This document shows positions 1 to 10,438 of a stretch of 57,329 nt of DNA, one piece after another. Each line of letters starts with the position of its first letter. The stretch's first letter is position 1. The translations under genes were made by a program, and so were the position numbers. Under the pieces are notes generated by a model. The model had not been told where the DNA came from and made no database searches. It worked only from the letters and a program-made list of their open reading frames with translations. This DNA is from Nitrospira sp. (GTDB taxonomy: Bacteria > Nitrospirota > Nitrospiria > Nitrospirales > Nitrospiraceae): NCBI GenBank assembly GCA_029881435.1, contig JAOUMR010000010.1, positions 1 to 57,329 on the forward strand, given 5' to 3'.

Positions 1-68
1 CGCTCGACGGCCATCGTGCGGATGGTTTCCAGGGTGCCGTGATCCAGGGTTCGTCCGTCTCGCGTCAT
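1..68 (-). CDS. IS630-family transposase, N-terminal fragment (runs off the left edge)
   Basis: Read on the minus strand from the ATG at 66-68, the first 22 codons give MTRDGRTLDHGTLETIRTMA and onward. This matches my memory of the N-terminal helix-turn-helix region of IS630-type transposases (DGRxLDHxTLExIRxxAV). The rest of the gene lies outside the window, so whether it is intact cannot be judged. The 200 bases to its right (about 69-327) hold no convincing gene; they should contain one end of the element, and an AT-rich imperfect palindrome occurs near 90-112. Recognition rests on a short stretch. Confidence 0.55.
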   Translation of the reverse strand, partial: MTRDGRTLDHGTLETIRTMAVE

Positions 69-327
69 GGCGGAACGGATTATGACACACTCAACATGTG
101 TTGTCTAACTTACTGACTGCTGAGTAACAACTTCTCCATCAGGCAGCTCCAACGGTCATCGAAGCTCTAGGAGAGAGATAATTTAGTTTGTGCCTCAGTA
201 TGGCTAGCACTCCGCAGCGTAACGGTGGGGCAGGTGATTCGTCAAAAGAAGGGGAGTTTGAGCGGAGGATGTGACGCGGAGATCTGATGGGACTGAGCTG
301 ACGGTTGAATGCTGTGAGGTAAACCGG

Positions 328-510
328 CTAGTCCGCTTCCGGCTCAGAGCTGCCGTGCTGGTGAGAGACCTTGTCTTCTTCGAAGAGCTCCGCCATTTCT
401 TCGGCCATCACATCAGCATCATCCTGAATGGCGATGATGGGGATTTCTTTTCTCGCCTTGGGCTTTTCTTCCGGCGAGGATTGATCTGGCTCTTTTGGCT
501 TGTCGCTCAT
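328..510 (-). CDS. small acidic protein of unknown function
   Basis: A 60-residue protein beginning MSDKPKEPDQ. It is highly charged: the N-terminal half is Lys/Pro/Glu rich (SSPEEKPKARKE), followed by IPIIAIQDDADVMAEEMAELFEEDK. There is no signal peptide, membrane segment or known motif. The start at 510 is preferred over an upstream ATG at 531 because charged, low-complexity sequence begins there. It lies 38 bases downstream of the zinc-ribbon gene on the same strand and could be co-transcribed with it. I do not recognise a family and propose no function. Confidence 0.5.
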   Translation of the reverse strand: MSDKPKEPDQSSPEEKPKARKEIPIIAIQDDADVMAEEMAELFEEDKVSHQHGSSEPEAD

Positions 511-548
511 AAGGCTATTATACACCAGCAAAGCCTAGGACTGCAGAT

Positions 549-908
549 TTATTCAAAGGCTTCCAGCGACGATTTCTCGGGGAACTGCCGCTTGCAATTC
601 TGGCAGGTCAGGAAGTAATAGGCGTCTCGTACGGACACCGTGGCCCGAAAATCGAGGCTCACCCCCTGGTGATTGCACGCCGTGCAGGAAATCTCCTTTA
701 ACCGAAATGGCACGTCCGGTTGTGTCCGGAGATAGAACTCCATATCGGTATGCACAGGGAAGGTATAGAAGCACTTCTTGCAGATCCCCCGCCATTCGCC
801 GTCGGCCCCCATGAACCGTTCATCAATCCCGAAGCTGGACTCTTTGCAGATCGCACACTTCACCGTATTGAGACGACGTTCGACTTCTTGCTGGGTAAGA
901 GTCACCAT
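549..908 (-). CDS. double zinc-ribbon protein of unknown function
   Basis: A 119-residue protein with four CxxC pairs: VKCAICK and GICKKCF near the N-terminus, ISCTACN and LTCQNCK in the C-terminal half. This arrangement predicts two structural zinc ribbons. No catalytic motif is visible; such small ribbon proteins usually bind nucleic acid or a protein partner, but that is inference. The start MVTLTQQEVE at 908 is chosen because GGAGGG lies just upstream. A TATACT -10 box ends only 10 nt before the ATG, so the transcript may carry almost no leader. The small acidic gene follows on the same strand. Confidence 0.7.
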   Translation of the reverse strand: MVTLTQQEVERRLNTVKCAICKESSFGIDERFMGADGEWRGICKKCFYTFPVHTDMEFYLRTQPDVPFRLKEISCTACNHQGVSLDFRATVSVRDAYYFLTCQNCKRQFPEKSSLEAFE

Positions 909-918
909 AGTCCCTCCA

Positions 919-947
919 GTATAACGGCCAGTGAAATAGAATCGCAA
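919..947 (-). promoter_or_regulatory. sigma-70-type promoter for the zinc-ribbon gene
   Basis: On the minus strand TTGCGA (942-947) and TATACT (919-924) are separated by 17 nt. The -10 box ends 10 nt before the ATG at 908, so the expected transcription start falls within a few bases of the start codon and overlaps the GGAGGG sequence. Confidence 0.6.
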
Positions 948-973
948 CCACACTGTAGAGCCGATGAGAACGC

Positions 974-1001
974 TTGACGTTCATCAGGGTCACGTTATAC
1001 T
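974..1001 (+). promoter_or_regulatory. sigma-70-type promoter, predicted leaderless, for the phosphatase gene
   Basis: TTGACG (974-979), a 16-nt spacer and TATACT (996-1001). Only nine bases separate the -10 box from the ATG at 1011, and no Shine-Dalgarno sequence is present, so the mRNA is probably leaderless or nearly so. Confidence 0.65.
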
Positions 1002-1010
1002 GACAACGCG

Positions 1011-1421
1011 ATGCATCTGATTACGGACAATCTGTTGGTGGGAAGCATCGATGATGCGCAGGAGCCTCCTGCGGTGGTCGGCACACTGCTGTTTGTTGCT
1101 GAAGAGTTTACGATCACGCCGGCTGAATGGATCGACTATCATCGGATTCCCTTTCGGGAGTTTGCCAAGGCTGACCCTGCCAAGCTGATGGAGGCCGTCC
1201 AATGGCTTGAATCGCGTGTCCCTAATGGCCGGACGCTGGTCTGTTGCCGAGCAGGAATGGGTCGTTCTGTTTCAGTGGTCATGGCCTATCTCTGTTGCGT
1301 GGAAGGTCGAACTTATGACGAGGTGTTGAAATTGGTCATGGCTCGACGACCCGGCGCCATGCCGCTGCCGAATCTTCAGGTGGCCATTGAACAGGTTCGC
1401 CAACTTCGGCGCGCTGCGTAA
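1011..1421 (+). CDS. dual-specificity protein phosphatase family protein
   Basis: A 136-residue single-domain protein of the cysteine-phosphatase fold. The signature loop CRAGMGR (C79 to R85, a CX5R motif) followed by SVSVVMAYL is clear. The residue before the nucleophile is Cys rather than the usual His. The N-terminus (HLITDNLLVGSIDDAQ) matches the start typical of DSP domains (xITxxLxxGSxxDA). It should hydrolyse phosphomonoesters on protein or a small molecule through a phosphocysteine intermediate; the substrate cannot be read from sequence. It is cytoplasmic, with no signal peptide. It stands alone upstream of mutM with a predicted leaderless promoter. Confidence 0.85.
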   Translation: MHLITDNLLVGSIDDAQEPPAVVGTLLFVAEEFTITPAEWIDYHRIPFREFAKADPAKLMEAVQWLESRVPNGRTLVCCRAGMGRSVSVVMAYLCCVEGRTYDEVLKLVMARRPGAMPLPNLQVAIEQVRQLRRAA

Positions 1422-1543
1422 GTCACGCTTCCGCTAGGACTGAGCCTTTTCTCAGTTTTCGTCTCGATCCTCCAATCCCATCTTGCCTTTCCAGGATCCG
1501 CATGGCGTAATGGGGCTTCTCTCGCCTCTAACCTGGTCAAGGT

Positions 1544-2374
1544 ATGCCGGAGCTTCCAGAAGCTGAAGTTGTCGCCCGACAAATCCGTACTCGTCTCCTC
1601 GGGGCGCGGTTGAGTGAGGTGTGGGTCGGGCGTGCGGATATCGTGCGTGAAGGTCTCAGCAGCGTACCGTGGTATCGAGATACCATTTTACAGTCCGTCC
1701 AACGGTTCGGGAAAAGCGTGGTCGTAGGATTTGCGAACGAACAAGCTTGTCGCTATGTGGTGGCGGAGCTTGGGATGACCGGCCTCCTCTTGTTCCGGTC
1801 TGTCCCGACAAAATACCCACAACACGTACATGTCCGGCTGTTGTTCGAAGGCTCTTGTGAGCCGGAGTTGCGGTACTGGAACCCTCGTCGGTTCGGACGG
1901 CTCTCATTACTAGACAAGGCTGGGCTTGAGCGTTACCTCGCGCGCCGATTCGGGGTTGATCCCCTTCTTGTCTCGAAGCAGGACTTTGTGAGAGTTCTGC
2001 GGGAGCGGCGCGGTCGTCTGAAGCCGCTCCTGATGCATCAGCAGGTCATTGCGGGTATCGGGAACATCTATGCAAACGAGATTCTCTTCAGGGCCGGCGT
2101 ACACCCGAACATGCAGGTCAGTCGCCTTTCAGTGCAAAAAATAGAACGTCTCTACACGATCATGCGCGAGGTGCTTGAAGAGGCGATTCTCTCAGGAGGG
2201 TCGAGCGTCCGTGATTTTTTTGCGCCAGACGGCACCGAGGGGCAATACAAACGCCGCCATTTGGTGTATGGGAAAGAGGGGCAACCTTGTCCAAACCGCT
2301 GTGGGCACGTTATCCGACGTCTCCAAAGCGAGCGCAGTTCGTTCATATGTCGAACTTGTCAGGTCTCCCGATGA
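1544..2374 (+). CDS. mutM: formamidopyrimidine-DNA glycosylase (Fpg/MutM)
   Basis: A bifunctional base-excision repair enzyme that removes 8-oxoguanine and formamidopyrimidines and cleaves the abasic strand. The N-terminus MPELPEAEVV supplies the catalytic Pro2 and Glu3. The helix-two-turn-helix region contains IAGIGNIYANEILFRAGVHP, and a zinc finger closes the 276-residue protein, the usual family length. The finger is slightly atypical: the first pair reads CPNRC (CX3C) rather than CX2C, followed by X15 and CRTC. Total spacing equals the usual CX2C-X16-CX2C, so one residue seems shifted across the second Cys. No clear Shine-Dalgarno precedes the ATG. A Nei-type glycosylase is less likely given the Fpg-like central motif. 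Confidence 0.92.
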   Translation: MPELPEAEVVARQIRTRLLGARLSEVWVGRADIVREGLSSVPWYRDTILQSVQRFGKSVVVGFANEQACRYVVAELGMTGLLLFRSVPTKYPQHVHVRLLFEGSCEPELRYWNPRRFGRLSLLDKAGLERYLARRFGVDPLLVSKQDFVRVLRERRGRLKPLLMHQQVIAGIGNIYANEILFRAGVHPNMQVSRLSVQKIERLYTIMREVLEEAILSGGSSVRDFFAPDGTEGQYKRRHLVYGKEGQPCPNRCGHVIRRLQSERSSFICRTCQVSR

Positions 2375-2527
2375 TCGAGCGAAAGCAGGGGCGATGCTAC
2401 GCGACTGGTGTATTCAAAGGGTTTTTATAAGAACTTAGTTTGAAGTTTCATTCGGTTAGCATTGTGCACCGACGATCACCGTTCTTCTAGGCCTTTTGAG
2501 CCCTCTGAACTTAGTCCCTCTGGTGTC

Positions 2528-2557
2528 TTGAGACATCCCCTTAATTTCCGCTACAAT
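2528..2557 (+). promoter_or_regulatory. promoter of the rTCA gene block
   Basis: TTGAGA (2528-2533), an 18-nt spacer and TACAAT (2552-2557), 43 nt before the aclB ATG, which itself has AAGGAG about 8 nt upstream. This is the only convincing promoter I see before the co-directional block that runs to 15182. Confidence 0.55.
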
Positions 2558-2600
2558 CCGGGTCCCCGATCGTCTGAGTTCACGATGAAGGAGAATTCGC

Positions 2601-3800
2601 ATGGCTAAGGTGTTGGAAGGCCCCGGCATGGGGCTGATGAAGAAGTGGGGCATTCACGTTCCCAACTATGTTGTCGTCACGTCTGCGGACGAGCTGGCCA
2701 AGCTCGGACAAGCTAATGATTGGATGAAGGCTTCGAAGCTAGTGGCGAAGGCGCATGAAGCGCTTGGGTCGCGTTTCAAACTCGGCCTCGTGAAAGTCGG
2801 CTTGGATCTGAATAGTGCGGTGGCTGCAACCAAAGAAATGATTGGTCGCCAAGTCGGCAGCATCACGGTGAAGCAAGTTATTGTGTCGGAAATGGTCGCT
2901 CACAAAGAAGAATATTATTGTGCCGTGAAGTCCACCCGTGAGGGTAGCGAGATCCTGGTCGCCAATTGTGGAGGGATTGAAGTCGAATCCAACTGGGATC
3001 GTGTCAAACGATTATGTCTCGAAGTCGGGCAATCGCCTTCCCCGGAAGCGCTGACAAAGCTCTCCAAAGATGCAGGATTCACTGGCGCCCTCGCCAAAAA
3101 AATGGCCGATTTCGCCGGCAAGATGTTTACCTGTTTCGACAACGAGGACGCGCAGTATCTCGAGGTCAATCCGGTCGTTGTGCGCGAGAGCGACGGCGAA
3201 CCGGTGGCTCTCGATGCCGTGACGCTGCTCGACGGGGATGCGAAGTTCCGCCATCCGGATTGGAATTTCCAGTTTGCCGCAGAGTTCGGGCGCGCCTACA
3301 GTAAGGATGAAGTGGAAGTGATGACGGTCGACAGTAAGATCAAGGGCTCGGTCAAATTCATTGAGATTCCTGGTGGAGACACGGCCATGCTTCCCGCCGG
3401 TGGGGGGGCCAGTGTGTACTACTCCGATGCGGTTGTGGCGCGTGGCGGTAAGCTGGCGAATTATGCCGAATACTCGGGCGATCCACCCGATTGGGCGGTG
3501 GAGGTGCTCACGGAGAAAGTGTGTTCGCTGCCCGGTATCAAGAACATCATAGTCGGTGGCGCGATTGCGAACTTCACCGATGTGAAGAAAACCTTCGGCG
3601 GGATCATCAACGGATTTCGAAAGGCAAAAGGCGACGGCAAGATGAAGGGCGTCAAGATCTGGGTGCGTCGCGGAGGGCCGCGTGAAAAGGAAGGCCTCGA
3701 CGCGATGCGTGCATTGAAGGACGAAGGGTTCGACATCAACGTCTTCGATCGTAACACCCCGCTGACGGACATCGTCGACAAAGCGCTGCAAAAACAGTAA
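2601..3800 (+). CDS. aclB: ATP-citrate lyase, beta (small) subunit
   Basis: The 399-residue small subunit of the two-subunit ATP-citrate lyase used by rTCA bacteria; about 398 residues is typical for Chlorobium-type AclB. It has the ATP-grasp/CoA-ligase-beta architecture: an N-terminal nucleotide-binding lobe starting KVLEGPGMGLMKKWGI, with the SucC-like C-terminal part giving GGAIANFTDVKKTFGGII. Together with AclA it cleaves citrate with ATP and CoA to acetyl-CoA, oxaloacetate, ADP and phosphate, the defining step of the reductive TCA cycle. It is first in the block, has a good ribosome site (AAGGAG), and sits 94 bp upstream of aclA across a palindromic spacer. A citryl-CoA synthetase beta subunit is the alternative, but the fused lyase domain in the next gene favours ACL. 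Confidence 0.92.
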   Translation: MAKVLEGPGMGLMKKWGIHVPNYVVVTSADELAKLGQANDWMKASKLVAKAHEALGSRFKLGLVKVGLDLNSAVAATKEMIGRQVGSITVKQVIVSEMVAHKEEYYCAVKSTREGSEILVANCGGIEVESNWDRVKRLCLEVGQSPSPEALTKLSKDAGFTGALAKKMADFAGKMFTCFDNEDAQYLEVNPVVVRESDGEPVALDAVTLLDGDAKFRHPDWNFQFAAEFGRAYSKDEVEVMTVDSKIKGSVKFIEIPGGDTAMLPAGGGASVYYSDAVVARGGKLANYAEYSGDPPDWAVEVLTEKVCSLPGIKNIIVGGAIANFTDVKKTFGGIINGFRKAKGDGKMKGVKIWVRRGGPREKEGLDAMRALKDEGFDINVFDRNTPLTDIVDKALQKQ

Positions 3801-3803
3801 CGG

Positions 3804-3872
3804 GGACTCAGGACCGAGGACTGCGTGCGAAGCTCTTAACTCGCTCGGGCCTCAGTCCTCAGCACTCAGTCC
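3804..3872 (+). repeat. post-stop hairpin with iterated ACTCAG/AGTCCT-like units (aclB-aclA spacer)
   Basis: The left arm 3804-3823 and right arm 3853-3872 are inverted, matching at 16 of 20 positions. Both arms are built from short reiterated words (GGACT, CTCAG). The centre contains CTGCGTGCGAAGCTC, which weakly resembles the core of the elements at 12832 and 14154. The hairpin begins 3 nt after the aclB stop and ends just before the aclA ribosome-binding region. Confidence 0.6.
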
Positions 3873-3894
3873 TGAAGGAAAGAGGGAGATTCCG

Positions 3895-5715
3895 ATGAGC
3901 ATTTTGGCTAATAAAGACACCCGCGTGGTGATTCAAGGAGGCGCTGCCGGTGTCAACGCGGCCCGCCGTATGGCGGAGTTCTGCTACCTGATCAAGCGCC
4001 CGCTCAACGTCGAAGCGTTCGTCTACCCACCGGATGCCGGCAAGACCAACGAGATCTCCTACGGCAGTGGTTTGATCGCCATTCCTGTATACAAGACGAT
4101 TGCTGAAGCGACAAAAAACCATCCGACGATCAACACCAGCCTCGTCTATATCGGCGCCGATCGCGCGATGAAGGGCACCATGGAAGCGCTGGATGATTCG
4201 CATATTAAGGTCGTGTCGATGATCACGGAAGGCGTGCCTGAAAAGGACGCCAAGCTGCTCGGCGCTCATGCGCGCAAGCTCGGCAAAGTGTTCAATGGCC
4301 CGTCCTCCATCGGGATCATTTCTGCGGGAGCTTGCCGATTGGGCGTGATTGGCGGTGCATTCGACAATCTGGTCCTCTCCAAACTCTACCGCGAAGGGTC
4401 GTTCGGCGTCATCACGAAGTCGGGCGGGTTATCCAACGAGATCATCTGGATCTGTTCCCAATTCGCCGACGGTATCACGACGGCGATCGGAATCGGCGGG
4501 GATGCGTATCCAGGGACGGACTATGTCAGCTACCTCGAGATGTTCGAGAACGATCCGCAGACCAAAGCCGTTGTCATTGTCGGCGAAATGGGCGGCGACC
4601 TGGAAGAGCGGGCAGCAGAGTGGTACGGCGCGAAGAAGCGTCGCGTGAAGCTCATTGGTGTCGTGTCGGGTTTCTGTCAGGAGAGCTTACCGAAGGGGAT
4701 GAAGTTCGGCCACGCTGGCGCGAAGGAAGGGATGAAGGGCGAAGGGTCGGCCCGATCCAAGTCCGATGCGCTCAAGAAAGCCGGCGCGATTGTCCCCGCA
4801 ACATTCGGCGCACTGGGTCCGGCAATCAAGGACACCTACCAGGAATTGCTGAAGTCCGGTCAGGTCAAGGAAGTTGTCGAGCCTGCCACGCTTCCAAAAC
4901 TCCCCAAAACGGTCGAAGAGGCGATGAAGGCGGACGAAGTCATGGTTGCGCCGCTGATTCGTACGACCATCAGCGATGATCGAGGTGATGAACCGTGCTA
5001 CGACGGCTATCCAGCTTCCGAACTCATCAATAAGGGCTACGAGATTCCTCACGTCATTGGGCTATTGTGGGACAAACGGCTGATTTCGAAGCAGGAAGCT
5101 GAAATTATCAAGCGCATCATGATGTTGTCGGCTGACCATGGTCCTTGCGTGAGTGGTGCCTATGCGACGATCCTCGCGGCCTGTGCTGGCATCGGGCTGT
5201 CACAAGCGGTGGCCGCCGGATTGATCATGATTGGACCGCGTTTCGGTGGAGCTGTCACGGATGCCGGACGCTGGTTCAAGTATGCCGTCGACAACAAGAT
5301 GAGTGTGGATGAGTTCTTGGGCTACATGAAGAAGAATGTGGGCCCTGTGCCAGGCATTGGGCACCGCGTCAAAAGCTTGCGCAATCCGGACAAGCGGGTG
5401 AAGGAGCTTGTCGGATATGTCAAGAGTTTGAACATCAAGACACCCTGCCTTGATTTTGCCCTGCAAGTTGAGCAGGTGACGGCGGCCAAGAAAGATAATC
5501 TTATTCTGAACGTCGATGGGACAATGGCGGCCGTTCTAGTCGACCTCGGTTTCCCGGTTGATAGTTTGAACGGTTTCTTTATCCTGTCTCGTACGATCGG
5601 ATTGATCGGCCACTGGGTCGATCAAAAACGGCAAGACAGCCGTTTGATCCGGTTGTTCGATTATTTGGTGAACTACGCGGCGCCGAAGCGGCGGGAAGTT
5701 CCGCCGTTAAAGTAG
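3895..5715 (+). CDS. aclA: ATP-citrate lyase, alpha (large) subunit
   Basis: A 606-residue subunit (Chlorobium AclA is about 608). The N-terminal half is succinyl-CoA-synthetase-alpha-like: a CoA-binding Rossmann lobe, then the phosphohistidine loop FGHAGAKEG with H273. The C-terminal third is a citrate-synthase-like lyase domain with PGIGHRVKS (H490) and the DFALQVEQ helix. This fusion of CoA-ligase and lyase domains separates true ACL from the two-enzyme citryl-CoA synthetase/lyase route. It works as a heteromer with AclB in the cytoplasm. It has a good ribosome site (AGAGGGA) and lies second in the rTCA block. Confidence 0.93.
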   Translation: MSILANKDTRVVIQGGAAGVNAARRMAEFCYLIKRPLNVEAFVYPPDAGKTNEISYGSGLIAIPVYKTIAEATKNHPTINTSLVYIGADRAMKGTMEALDDSHIKVVSMITEGVPEKDAKLLGAHARKLGKVFNGPSSIGIISAGACRLGVIGGAFDNLVLSKLYREGSFGVITKSGGLSNEIIWICSQFADGITTAIGIGGDAYPGTDYVSYLEMFENDPQTKAVVIVGEMGGDLEERAAEWYGAKKRRVKLIGVVSGFCQESLPKGMKFGHAGAKEGMKGEGSARSKSDALKKAGAIVPATFGALGPAIKDTYQELLKSGQVKEVVEPATLPKLPKTVEEAMKADEVMVAPLIRTTISDDRGDEPCYDGYPASELINKGYEIPHVIGLLWDKRLISKQEAEIIKRIMMLSADHGPCVSGAYATILAACAGIGLSQAVAAGLIMIGPRFGGAVTDAGRWFKYAVDNKMSVDEFLGYMKKNVGPVPGIGHRVKSLRNPDKRVKELVGYVKSLNIKTPCLDFALQVEQVTAAKKDNLILNVDGTMAAVLVDLGFPVDSLNGFFILSRTIGLIGHWVDQKRQDSRLIRLFDYLVNYAAPKRREVPPLK

Positions 5716-5816
5716 GCTTGCGAAGTGCCGCCATTGAAATAACCGCGGGAGCTCCTGCCGCTTGGTAAGTGGCGGGATGCGCCGCTCTAACAGAGGCTAT
5801 CGGTGAAGGGTGCGCG

Positions 5817-5839
5817 GCAAGGGAGACCAACTCCCTTGC
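5817..5839 (+). repeat. perfect 9-bp hairpin in the aclA-acn spacer
   Basis: GCAAGGGAG (5817-5825) pairs exactly with CTCCCTTGC (5831-5839) around a 5-nt loop. No T-run follows, so it is not a classical terminator; it may be an attenuator or RNA-processing site. The surrounding 164-bp spacer is otherwise GC-rich without a gene. Confidence 0.5.
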
Positions 5840-5879
5840 TCCCGACATCATATCCCTAGCCCGTTTGAAGGAGAGCGCA

Positions 5880-8123
5880 ATGTCACTTGAGCTTGCGAAG
5901 AAGCTCTACGCCAAGATGCCCGATGTGTGTGCGAAGGCGAGGGTAAAATTCGGCCGTCCGTTGACGTTGGCGGAGAAGATTCTCGTTTCTCATGCCGACA
6001 ACTTTGATGTGCAAACCTGGGAGCGCGGGAAAGCGATGCTGGCGCTGCGCCCCGATCGTGTGGCGATGCAGGATGCCACCGCCCAGATGGCGGTGTTGCA
6101 GTTTATGCAGGCCAATAAGAAGACAGCCGCTGTGCCGAGCACCATCCACTGCGACCACTTGATTCGCGCCGAGATGGGGTCTGAGAAGGACCTGCTTCGT
6201 GCTATGGACGAGAATAGGGAAGTCTATAACTTCCTGGCCTCCGCGGCGAAAAAGTACGGGATTGGATTCTGGAAGCCCGGCGCTGGGATCATTCACCAGG
6301 TGGTTCTTGAAAATTACGCCTTCCCTGGCTGTCTGATTATCGGCACTGACTCCCACACGCCGAACGGCGGCGGGTTGGGAGGGTTGGCCATCGGTGTCGG
6401 AGGCGCTGATGCCGGTGAAGTGATGGCTGGCTTGCCCTGGGAAGTGCTCCATCCGAAATTGATCGGCGTGAAACTCACCGGCAAATTGAGCGGATGGGCG
6501 TCAGCGAAGGATGTGATTCTCTATCTCTGCGGTCTCTTGACCGTGAAGGGTGGGACGAACAAGATCGTTGAATATTTTGGCTCGGGAGCCGAGACGATCA
6601 GCGCGACCGGAAAAGGCACCATCTGTAACATGGGTGCCGAGCTTGGTGCCACGACGTCCGTGTTCCCCTTCGACCAAAAGATGGTCGACTATTTGAACAT
6701 CACTGATCGGGCGGATTGGGCGAAATTGGCCCAGGCCAACAAGGCCTTGCTCATGGCGGATCCGGAAGTCATCCAGTCGCCAGAGAAGTATTACGACCAG
6801 ATCGTTGAGATTGACCTGTCGAAGCTTGAGCCGCATGTCGTGGGTCCGCATACGCCCGACCTCGCGCGGCCGGTTTCAAAACTGAAGGCGGAAGCGAAGG
6901 AGAAGGGGTACCCAGTCGAGCTCAAGGCGGCCCTGATAGGCAGCTGCACGAATTCATCTTACGAAGATATCAGTCGCTCGGCCCATGTGGCACAGCAGGC
7001 GCTGAAGGCCGGCTTGAAGGCGAAAACCTCGTTCCTGATTTCACCGGGGTCTGAGCGTATTTATCACACGATGAAGCGTGACGGATTCTTGGATACGTTC
7101 GAGCAGCTGGGGGGTACCGTGCTTTCCAATTCCTGCGGTCCCTGTATCGGGCAATGGAAGCGTGCCGATGGGGTCAAAGGCAAAGCCGATTCAATCGTCA
7201 GTTCCTTCAATCGGAATTTCCCGGGACGGAACGATGGGATCAGTGAGACCCTGTCGTTCCTCGCAAGTCCGGAAGTCGTGACGGCCTATGCGATCACCGG
7301 CGATCTGGGATTTGATCCAGTCAATCAGACGGTCAAGGGGGCTGACGGCAAAGAATTCAAGTTGCAGCCGCCAGTGGGTGAGGAGTTACCGGCCAAGGGT
7401 TTTGCCAAGGGCGAAGAGGGGTATGTTGAGCCTGCTGCAGACGGTTCAAACTTGACCGTCGAGATTCCGCCGACGAGTGAACGGCTGCAAGCACTGCAAC
7501 CATTCCCGCGTTGGGACGGAAAAGATTTCAAGAAGTTGCCGCTTTTGATTAAGACCAAGGGCAAGACCACGACCGACCATATTTCCCCGGCCGGTCCTTG
7601 GCTCAAGTTCCGAGGCCATCTGGATAAGATCAGCGACAACATGTTCCTTGGGGCGAACAACGCGTTTTCGTCAGAGCCGGGAAAGGGTACGAACGTCCTG
7701 ACCGGCGAAGCCAATCTCACGATGGCGCAAATTGCCAGAGCGTATAAGTCGAAAGACATCGGGTCGATCGTGGTCGGCGATGAAAACTATGGTGAGGGCA
7801 GCAGTCGTGAGCACGCGGCCATGTCCCCACGGTTCTTGAACGTGCGCGCGGTGATTACTAAGAGCTTTGCGCGCATCCATGAGACGAATTTGAAGAAGCA
7901 AGGCATCCTGCCGCTGACGTTCGCTGATCCGAAGGACTACGATAAGATCGAGATGAATGATCGGTTGAGCGTGGTGGATTTGGCGAATCTCTCGCCGGGG
8001 AAGCCGGTCACGGTGGTCGTGCATAAGGCAAGCGGCGATGTGAGGGTTCAAGCCAATCATAGTATGACGACTCAACAAATCACGTGGTTTAAAGCTGGTT
8101 CAGCGCTGAATGCGCTCAACTAA
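5880..8123 (+). CDS. acn: aconitate hydratase (mitochondrial/AcnA-like type)
   Basis: A 747-residue [4Fe-4S] enzyme interconverting citrate and isocitrate through cis-aconitate. Substrate and cluster motifs are present: IIGTDSHTPNGGGLG, GSCTNSSYEDI with the first cluster Cys, and NSCGPCIGQW with the other two. The C-terminal swivel domain has GDENYGEGSSREHAA. The start at 5880 (MSLELAKK) follows AAGGAGAG and is preferred over an in-frame ATG at 5769, which would add 37 residues without family resemblance. It lies 21 bp before icd, the tightest gap of the block, and links the citrate cleavage and isocitrate steps of the rTCA cycle. Confidence 0.94.
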   Translation: MSLELAKKLYAKMPDVCAKARVKFGRPLTLAEKILVSHADNFDVQTWERGKAMLALRPDRVAMQDATAQMAVLQFMQANKKTAAVPSTIHCDHLIRAEMGSEKDLLRAMDENREVYNFLASAAKKYGIGFWKPGAGIIHQVVLENYAFPGCLIIGTDSHTPNGGGLGGLAIGVGGADAGEVMAGLPWEVLHPKLIGVKLTGKLSGWASAKDVILYLCGLLTVKGGTNKIVEYFGSGAETISATGKGTICNMGAELGATTSVFPFDQKMVDYLNITDRADWAKLAQANKALLMADPEVIQSPEKYYDQIVEIDLSKLEPHVVGPHTPDLARPVSKLKAEAKEKGYPVELKAALIGSCTNSSYEDISRSAHVAQQALKAGLKAKTSFLISPGSERIYHTMKRDGFLDTFEQLGGTVLSNSCGPCIGQWKRADGVKGKADSIVSSFNRNFPGRNDGISETLSFLASPEVVTAYAITGDLGFDPVNQTVKGADGKEFKLQPPVGEELPAKGFAKGEEGYVEPAADGSNLTVEIPPTSERLQALQPFPRWDGKDFKKLPLLIKTKGKTTTDHISPAGPWLKFRGHLDKISDNMFLGANNAFSSEPGKGTNVLTGEANLTMAQIARAYKSKDIGSIVVGDENYGEGSSREHAAMSPRFLNVRAVITKSFARIHETNLKKQGILPLTFADPKDYDKIEMNDRLSVVDLANLSPGKPVTVVVHKASGDVRVQANHSMTTQQITWFKAGSALNALN

Positions 8124-10373
<2,250 letters not shown>

Positions 10374-10384
10374 TTTCGACTGAC

Positions 10385-10422
10385 CGTGAGGCGTGAGGGG
10401 CTATCGCTCCTTACGCCTCGTG
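10385..10422 (+). repeat. post-stop hairpin (icd-frdB spacer)
   Basis: CGTGAGGCGTGAGG (10385-10398) pairs with CCTTACGCCTCGTG (10409-10422), 11 of 14 Watson-Crick and the rest G-U in RNA, around a 10-nt loop. The arm is again made of an iterated word (GTGAGGC). It starts 11 nt after the icd stop codon. Confidence 0.6.
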
Positions 10423-10438
10423 TGTTACGAAGGAACCC

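Noticed and set aside
3012-3791. A 259-codon minus-strand frame inside aclB
   Set aside because: Antisense shadow with no family resemblance; aclB itself is strongly supported.
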